In this document: piece by piece, positions 59,843 through 64,000 of the stretch
How the letters are laid out: every line of letters starts with the position of its first letter
How positions within the stretch are numbered: position 1 is the stretch's first letter
Source of the DNA: Bordetella parapertussis
GTDB taxonomy: Bacteria > Pseudomonadota > Gammaproteobacteria > Burkholderiales > Burkholderiaceae_C
NCBI GenBank assembly: GCA_945878065.1
Contig: CAMDXA010000001.1
Span: forward strand, 1-64,000
DNA length: 64,000 nucleotides
Direction: 5' to 3'
Made by a program: the position numbers and the translations under genes
Notes under the pieces: generated by a model
Databases searched by the model: none
The model's input: the letters and a program-made list of their open reading frames with translations, nothing else
What the model was told of the DNA's origin: nothing

Positions 59843-61096
59843 TTACATGTGTTCAATCATGACTTGCCCGAAGCCCGAGCAACTCACTTGGGTGGCGCCA
59901 TCCATCAAGCGGGCAAAGTCGTAGGTCACATGGCGGCTCAAAATGGATTTTTCCATCGATGAAATGATCAAGTCAGCGGCTTCTTTCCAACCCATGTGCC
60001 TGAGCATCATTTCTGCCGAAAGAATTTCCGACCCCGGATTCACGTAGTCTTTGCCCGCGTATTTAGGGGCGGTACCGTGGGTGGCTTCAAAGCAAGCCAC
60101 AGAATCTGACAAATTGGCACCTGGCGCAATACCGATGCCGCCTACTTGCGCAGCGAGTGCATCCGACACATAGTCGCCATTTAAATTCAGTGTGGCAATG
60201 ACACTGTATTCGGCGGGGCGCAGCAAAATCTGTTGCAAAAACGCGTCTGCAATGCTGTCTTTCACAATGATTTCTCTGCCGGTGCGCGGATTTTTGAAAC
60301 TGCACCACGGACCGCCATCGATCAACTGGGCGCCAAATTCTTTTTGGGCTAGTGCATAAGCCCAATCTCGAAACCCACCTTCGGTGTATTTCATGATGTT
60401 GCCCTTGTGAACAATGGTCACACTTGGCTTGTCATTGTCAACCGCATACTGAATAGCTTTGCGTACCAAGCGCTCTGTACCTTCGATAGAAACCGGCTTG
60501 ATGCCGATGCCCGATGTATTTGGGAAGCGGATTTTCGTGACACCCATTTCGTCGATCAAAAACTTGATCAGTTTTTTGGCTTTGTCAGATTGCGCTTCGT
60601 ATTCAATGCCCGCATAAATGTCCTCGGAGTTTTCCCGGAAAATCACCATATTGGTTTTTTCGGGCTCTTTCAATGGTGAAGGAACGCCTTTGAAATATTG
60701 CACGGGACGCAAGCAAACGTACAGGTCCAGTTCTTGGCGCAAGGCAACATTCAGGGAACGTATGCCGCCACCAACAGGTGTGGTCAACGGGCCTTTGATG
60801 GACACCACGTATTCTTTGAGGGCCGCCAAGGTTTCTTGGGGCAACCATACATCTGGGCCGTAAATGCGGGTGGACTTTTCACCCGCATAAACTTCCATCC
60901 AATGGATTTGCCGCTTGCCGTTGTAGGCTTTTGCAACTGCGGCGTCAACTACCTTGAGCATCACTGGCGTAATGTCCATCCCAGTGCCGTCACCTTCGAT
61001 GTAAGGAATGATGGGTTGGTCAGGAACCGTCAAAGACATGTCGGGGTTAACAACGATTTTTTCGCCCTTGGCGGGCACCTTGATATGCTGATACAA
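59843..61096 (-). CDS. icd: NADP-dependent isocitrate dehydrogenase
   Basis: A 417-residue TCA-cycle enzyme producing 2-oxoglutarate, CO2 and NADPH. Substrate motifs include [34 protein letters not shown] with the Ser equivalent to the regulatory Ser113 of Escherichia coli, and [18 protein letters not shown]. The cofactor site near the C-terminus includes [17 protein letters not shown]. No in-frame ATG exists near the start. TTG at 61096 gives [14 protein letters not shown], as in homologues, with GGGAG eight bases ahead; another TTG at 61111 overlaps that ribosome site and is unlikely. It is convergent with the cold-shock gene. Confidence 0.95.
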   Translation of the reverse strand: MYQHIKVPAKGEKIVVNPDMSLTVPDQPIIPYIEGDGTGMDITPVMLKVVDAAVAKAYNGKRQIHWMEVYAGEKSTRIYGPDVWLPQETLAALKEYVVSIKGPLTTPVGGGIRSLNVALRQELDLYVCLRPVQYFKGVPSPLKEPEKTNMVIFRENSEDIYAGIEYEAQSDKAKKLIKFLIDEMGVTKIRFPNTSGIGIKPVSIEGTERLVRKAIQYAVDNDKPSVTIVHKGNIMKYTEGGFRDWAYALAQKEFGAQLIDGGPWCSFKNPRTGREIIVKDSIADAFLQQILLRPAEYSVIATLNLNGDYVSDALAAQVGGIGIAPGANLSDSVACFEATHGTAPKYAGKDYVNPGSEILSAEMMLRHMGWKEAADLIISSMEKSILSRHVTYDFARLMDGATQVSCSGFGQVMIEHM

Positions 61097-61182
61097 GTGA
61101 CAATCTCCCAAAAAAAGACTACCCTGTATGCAAAATGCACCTAGGGCCTCAAATCATTCTAACCATCGACACTGACCTCAAA

Positions 61183-61650
61183 ATGACTCACCTGGTGCGT
61201 ACGCTCATCCTTTTTCTGCTGTGCGGGAATGCCGCAGCACAAACCCCGCAAACCCAGTTGCCACGCGTGCTGATACAGGCGGGCATGTTTCAAATCGATG
61301 CCCAGGTAGCGGCCACCCATGAGCAGCGCGCAATGGGCCTGATGTACCGCCAAGACATGCCCCAGCACGAAGGCATGCTGTTTGTGTTCGATGAACCTCA
61401 AATCCAGTGCTTCTGGATGAAAAACACCTTGCTGCCGTTGACGGCTGCATTTGTGGCGGATGACGGAACCATCGTCAACCTGGTCGACATGAAGCCTCAA
61501 ACCACAGATTCACACTGCTCGCAAAAGCCAGTTCGCTATGTGCTTGAAATGAAGCAAGGCTGGTTCGCCCAAAAGAACATCAAAAAATCTTTTGTATTGA
61601 AATCAAGCGTGTTCAAAAGCGCCCAGGCCAAGGGAACTTCTCGACCTTGA
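61183..61650 (+). CDS. DUF192 family secreted protein
   Basis: A 155-residue precursor. MTHLVRTLILFLLCGNAAA is a signal peptide, cleaved near AAA or AQ. The mature part is a DUF192 domain, with THEQRAMGLMYRQDMPQHEG, LFVFDEPQIQCFWMKNTLLP and FVADDGTIVNLVDM. The function of this family is not established; the single fold resembles small beta-rich periplasmic proteins. The frame opens 16 codons earlier, but the signal peptide begins at 61183. No strong ribosome site is seen. The last 38 bases overlap the end of xseA on the opposite strand. The Cys in QCFW and HCSQ could form a disulphide. Confidence 0.85.
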   Translation: MTHLVRTLILFLLCGNAAAQTPQTQLPRVLIQAGMFQIDAQVAATHEQRAMGLMYRQDMPQHEGMLFVFDEPQIQCFWMKNTLLPLTAAFVADDGTIVNLVDMKPQTTDSHCSQKPVRYVLEMKQGWFAQKNIKKSFVLKSSVFKSAQAKGTSRP

Positions 61651-62911
61651 GGTGCACTTCCCCGTCTGCCAGTCTGGCCGTGACTTGCTGATTCAGTTGC
61701 ATATCATTGACTGAACTGAGCGCTTTGCCCTCGGCATTTTGTAACCAAGCGTAGCCTCGCTTAAGTACCAAGGCTGGGTCCAGGGTTTGCAACAACCACT
61801 GGGCTTTGTCCAAACGCCTGCCAAGCATCGCGGGCATGTCCACGGCGGCGCGTTGCAGTCGCATCACCATAGGTTGAAGAGCCAGTTCCCGACGATTCAG
61901 ATGGTTGTGAACCGCTCTCCCCATGCGATTGGCAAGCAAGCTACATGCTTGCTGTTGCGTGTGTAGCCAGCCCGAGGGACGACCGATGTGCCGTTCAGCC
62001 CGGTCCAGCCTTTGCCACGCTTGCTCCATGGCGGCAGACATGGACTGCGCCATCGATTCCTGCCAATAGTCAAGCGCCGACAGTTCGCTGGCTTGGTCCA
62101 ATGCACACAGTTCTGCGGCGGCCGTTGGTGTGGGTGCGCGCAAATCCGCACAAAAATCAGCGATAGTGAAATCCGTCTCGTGGCCAACGCCAACCACCAC
62201 AGGCACGCGACTGGACACGATAGCGCGGGCCAAGGTTTCGTCGTTGAATGCCCACAAATCCTCCATTGAACCGCCGCCACGGACCAACAAAATGACTTCC
62301 ACCTCCGGGCGGGCCTGCAACGCACTCAGCGCTTGCACCAATGAAGATGGCGCCTCTGCGCCCTGAACAGGGCTGGGAGAAATACGCACAGGAATATGGG
62401 GCACTCTTCGATGCAATGCAGTCAATACATCGTGCAAAGCAGCCGCTGATAAAGAGGTGACCACACCGATGGCAGATGGTCGGGGCGGGATTTCACGTTT
62501 TCGGTTGGCATCAAACAATCCCTCTGCCTGCAATTTGGCTTTGAGACGCAAAAAAGCCTCGTGCAGTTGCCCTGCGCCCGCCGCACGCATAGACTCAATC
62601 ACCAACTGCAATTCACCACGCGGCTCATACAAACCGCAGCGGGCTTGAACTTCTACCAAATCTCCATTGCGCGGCTCAAACGCCAAAGCATCTGCAACCC
62701 GTCGGAACATGGCGCAGCGCAACTGCCCTTGTTCGTCTTTCAAGGTCAGGTAGCAATGGCCGCTGCCCGCTCGTGTCAATCCTGAAATTTCACCGCGAAC
62801 ATGGACCAAACCAAACCGTGATTTCAACTGGTCGCTGATGGCATGGCACAAGGCGCTCACGGTCCATACGCGTGCGCCAGAGTTGTCGGTGGCCGTTGAA
62901 ACAGAGGTCAT
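61613..62911 (-). CDS. xseA: Exodeoxyribonuclease VII large subunit
   Basis: A 432-residue nuclease subunit that degrades single-stranded DNA with XseB. The N-terminal OB fold (about 15-115) contains FGLVHVRGEISGLTRAGSGH and AMFRRVADALAF. The catalytic region has IGVVTSLSAAALHDVLTAL, VILLVRGGGSMEDLWAFNDE and VPVVVGVGHETDFTIADFCAD with conserved Asp and His. A helical arm follows, then LQTLDPALVLKRGYAWLQ near the end. XseB is not in the window. The gene is divergent from the ExbB-like gene, 73 bases apart, and overlaps the DUF192 gene at its 3' end. Confidence 0.95.
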   Translation of the reverse strand: MTSVSTATDNSGARVWTVSALCHAISDQLKSRFGLVHVRGEISGLTRAGSGHCYLTLKDEQGQLRCAMFRRVADALAFEPRNGDLVEVQARCGLYEPRGELQLVIESMRAAGAGQLHEAFLRLKAKLQAEGLFDANRKREIPPRPSAIGVVTSLSAAALHDVLTALHRRVPHIPVRISPSPVQGAEAPSSLVQALSALQARPEVEVILLVRGGGSMEDLWAFNDETLARAIVSSRVPVVVGVGHETDFTIADFCADLRAPTPTAAAELCALDQASELSALDYWQESMAQSMSAAMEQAWQRLDRAERHIGRPSGWLHTQQQACSLLANRMGRAVHNHLNRRELALQPMVMRLQRAAVDMPAMLGRRLDKAQWLLQTLDPALVLKRGYAWLQNAEGKALSSVNDMQLNQQVTARLADGEVHLKVEKFPWPGRF

Positions 62912-62984
62912 GGCGGCGGCTTAAAGTCGGTTTACGCAGAGGGGAAGTACGCCATAATTGTTCTTCATCAATGAGGAGAACAGA

Positions 62985-63602
62985 TTGTTAGGCATCATAC
63001 AAGCGGCCGGTTGGCCGGTCTGGCCCTTAATCGCTTGCTCTATTGCAGCAGTGGCTTTGATTTTCGAGCGCATTTACAGCCTGCAAACCCGTCGGGTGGT
63101 GCCGGAACAGTTGCTCGATGAGGTGCTTGGCATGACCCAACCGGAATTGCTGAACCCCGAATCTATTGAGCAATTGAAAAGCCATTGCGCCTTGGGTGAA
63201 ATCATTGTGGCGGGTCTGCACCACAGGAAAACCAAATCAAGCGTTTCTGAATCTGAGTTTCGCGCTGTCATTGAGGCCAGTGGCCGACGGGTCAACCGCA
63301 AGTTGGAAAAATACCTGAGTGCGCTTGGTTCGATTGCCTCAGTGGCGCCATTGTTAGGTCTGTTTGGCACGGTCGTCGGCATGATTGAAATTTTTGGGGC
63401 GCAAACGCCCGGTGCCGGTAACCCTGCCCAGTTGGCGCACGGTATTTCCGTGGCCTTGTACAACACGGCCTTCGGCTTGGTGATTGCGATTCCTAGTTTG
63501 GTGATGTGGCGGTACTTCAGAGGCCGTGTCGATCATTTCACCCTGGAACTAGAGATTGCCGCTGAGCGTTTGGTGCGCCATTTCTACCCTGGTGTCAAAT
63601 AA
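62985..63602 (+). CDS. exbB: MotA/TolQ/ExbB family proton channel protein
   Basis: A 205-residue inner-membrane protein with three helices: WPVWPLIACSIAAVALIFE near 10-28, then SIASVAPLLGLFGTVVGMIE near 118-137, and HGISVALYNTAFGLVIAIPSLVMW near 155-178. The LLGLFGTVVGMI and ALYNTAFGL segments are the family signature for proton-driven stator complexes. The start is TTG at 62985, with GAGGAG six bases ahead, giving M-LGIIQAAGWPVW. It forms a pair with the ExbD-like gene 2 bases downstream. In related genomes this pair lies before lpxK, so a lipid or envelope role is possible; TolQ or TonB-system roles are alternatives. Confidence 0.9.
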   Translation: MLGIIQAAGWPVWPLIACSIAAVALIFERIYSLQTRRVVPEQLLDEVLGMTQPELLNPESIEQLKSHCALGEIIVAGLHHRKTKSSVSESEFRAVIEASGRRVNRKLEKYLSALGSIASVAPLLGLFGTVVGMIEIFGAQTPGAGNPAQLAHGISVALYNTAFGLVIAIPSLVMWRYFRGRVDHFTLELEIAAERLVRHFYPGVK

Positions 63603-63604
63603 AA

Positions 63605-64000
63605 ATGAGCATGCGCTTTGGCCGCCCTTCCGCGCCGGAACCGGAGATCAACCTGATTCCCTTTATCGATGTGCTCTTGGTGGTAATCATTTTTTTGATG
63701 CTCACCACTACTTATGGCCGACTGACGCAATTGGACATGCGTCTGCCCAAAGCTGACAGCGGCGAGCAAGAAACCAAGCCCAATGAGATCCGTGTCGCTG
63801 TCAGCAGCGATGGTCGCTACATGGTCCAAAAAACAGCCATCCATCCATCGGATGTGCTTGCTTTGTCCCAAGCACTCAGCCTAGCGGCCCAAAACTCACC
63901 ACAGGCTTTGGTGGTTATTTCCGCTGATGCGCAAGCCAGCCATCAATCGGTCATTCAGGTGCTGGAGGCAGCGCAAACATCCGGACTGCAACACATCACA
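63605..64000 (+). CDS. exbD: ExbD/TolR family protein, cut by the right edge
   Basis: The first 132 residues of a protein usually about 135-145 long. It has a short cytoplasmic start, one membrane helix (INLIPFIDVLLVVIIFLMLT, about 15-34, with the conserved Asp that carries protons), and a periplasmic domain with IRVAVSSDGRYMVQ and ALVVISADAQASHQSVIQVL. The ATG at 63605 is 2 bases after the ExbB-like stop; a second ATG two codons on is possible. With the preceding gene it forms the proton-driven stator that energises an outer-membrane or envelope partner. Confidence 0.9.
   Translation, partial: MSMRFGRPSAPEPEINLIPFIDVLLVVIIFLMLTTTYGRLTQLDMRLPKADSGEQETKPNEIRVAVSSDGRYMVQKTAIHPSDVLALSQALSLAAQNSPQALVVISADAQASHQSVIQVLEAAQTSGLQHIT

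Overview
This window looks like ordinary chromosome of a betaproteobacterium of the order Burkholderiales, probably a Comamonadaceae-like lineage with moderate G+C (about half by eye). The reasons are gene content and order: smc-zipA-ligA, dapC-dapD-dapE-prmB, clpS-clpA-yebC-purD-hemF-nadD-rsfS-rlmH-maf-rng, an xseA/exbB-exbD border, and a Liv-type transporter embedded in a beta-oxidation cluster. Nothing resembles a prophage, plasmid, integron, CRISPR array or defence island. Genes are packed tightly, with many 4-base ATGA stop/start overlaps, and no gene-free gap reaches 300 bases.

Layout. (a) 1-18635: an iron-dependent alcohol dehydrogenase cut by the left edge, a thioesterase-acetyltransferase fusion, then fourteen minus-strand genes. 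In transcription order these are an acyl-CoA ligase, a substrate-binding protein, livH, livM, livG, livF, a FadB-type bifunctional enzyme, a thiolase, an acyl-CoA dehydrogenase, an SDR, a zinc-free MDR reductase, a GST-like protein, a second SDR and a patatin-like hydrolase. Together they could import an organic acid, activate it to a CoA thioester and shorten it; the substrate is unknown. Two intra-operon terminators and a promoter/dyad divide the cluster. (b) 18698-22290 (+): selO-msrB-yciB-bolA-ppiC, a redox and envelope maintenance operon ending at a strong terminator. (c) 22350-26765 (-): purL and a small unknown protein. (d) 26884-30321 (+): map and glnD. (e) 30331-38308 (-): an orphan Hpt protein, smc, zipA, ligA and a ROK sugar kinase. 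(f) 38328-44340 (+): the succinylase-branch lysine/DAP genes dapC, dapD and dapE, then prmB and an ABC-F ATPase. (g) 44382-48045 (-): tolB-pal-cpoB-tcdA and tRNA-Lys(UUU). (h) 48136-49884 (+): an MsbA-like exporter. (i) 49905-59348 (-): a ten-gene run from clpS to rng covering proteolysis, purine, haem and NAD synthesis and ribosome functions. (j) 59518 to the end: an atypical cold-shock protein, icd with a TTG start, a DUF192 protein, xseA, and an ExbB/ExbD pair cut by the right edge.

No clearly new multi-gene system was found. The most unusual points are a Walker A lysine-to-arginine change in LivF, the fused thioesterase-GNAT protein, a histone-H1-like tail on RsfS, a GST with an extra C-terminal domain, tcdA next to a tRNA whose class it modifies (that tRNA has a G1-U72 wobble pair), and several palindromes in short regulatory gaps. 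All functional statements rest on reading sequence motifs by eye; no database search was run.
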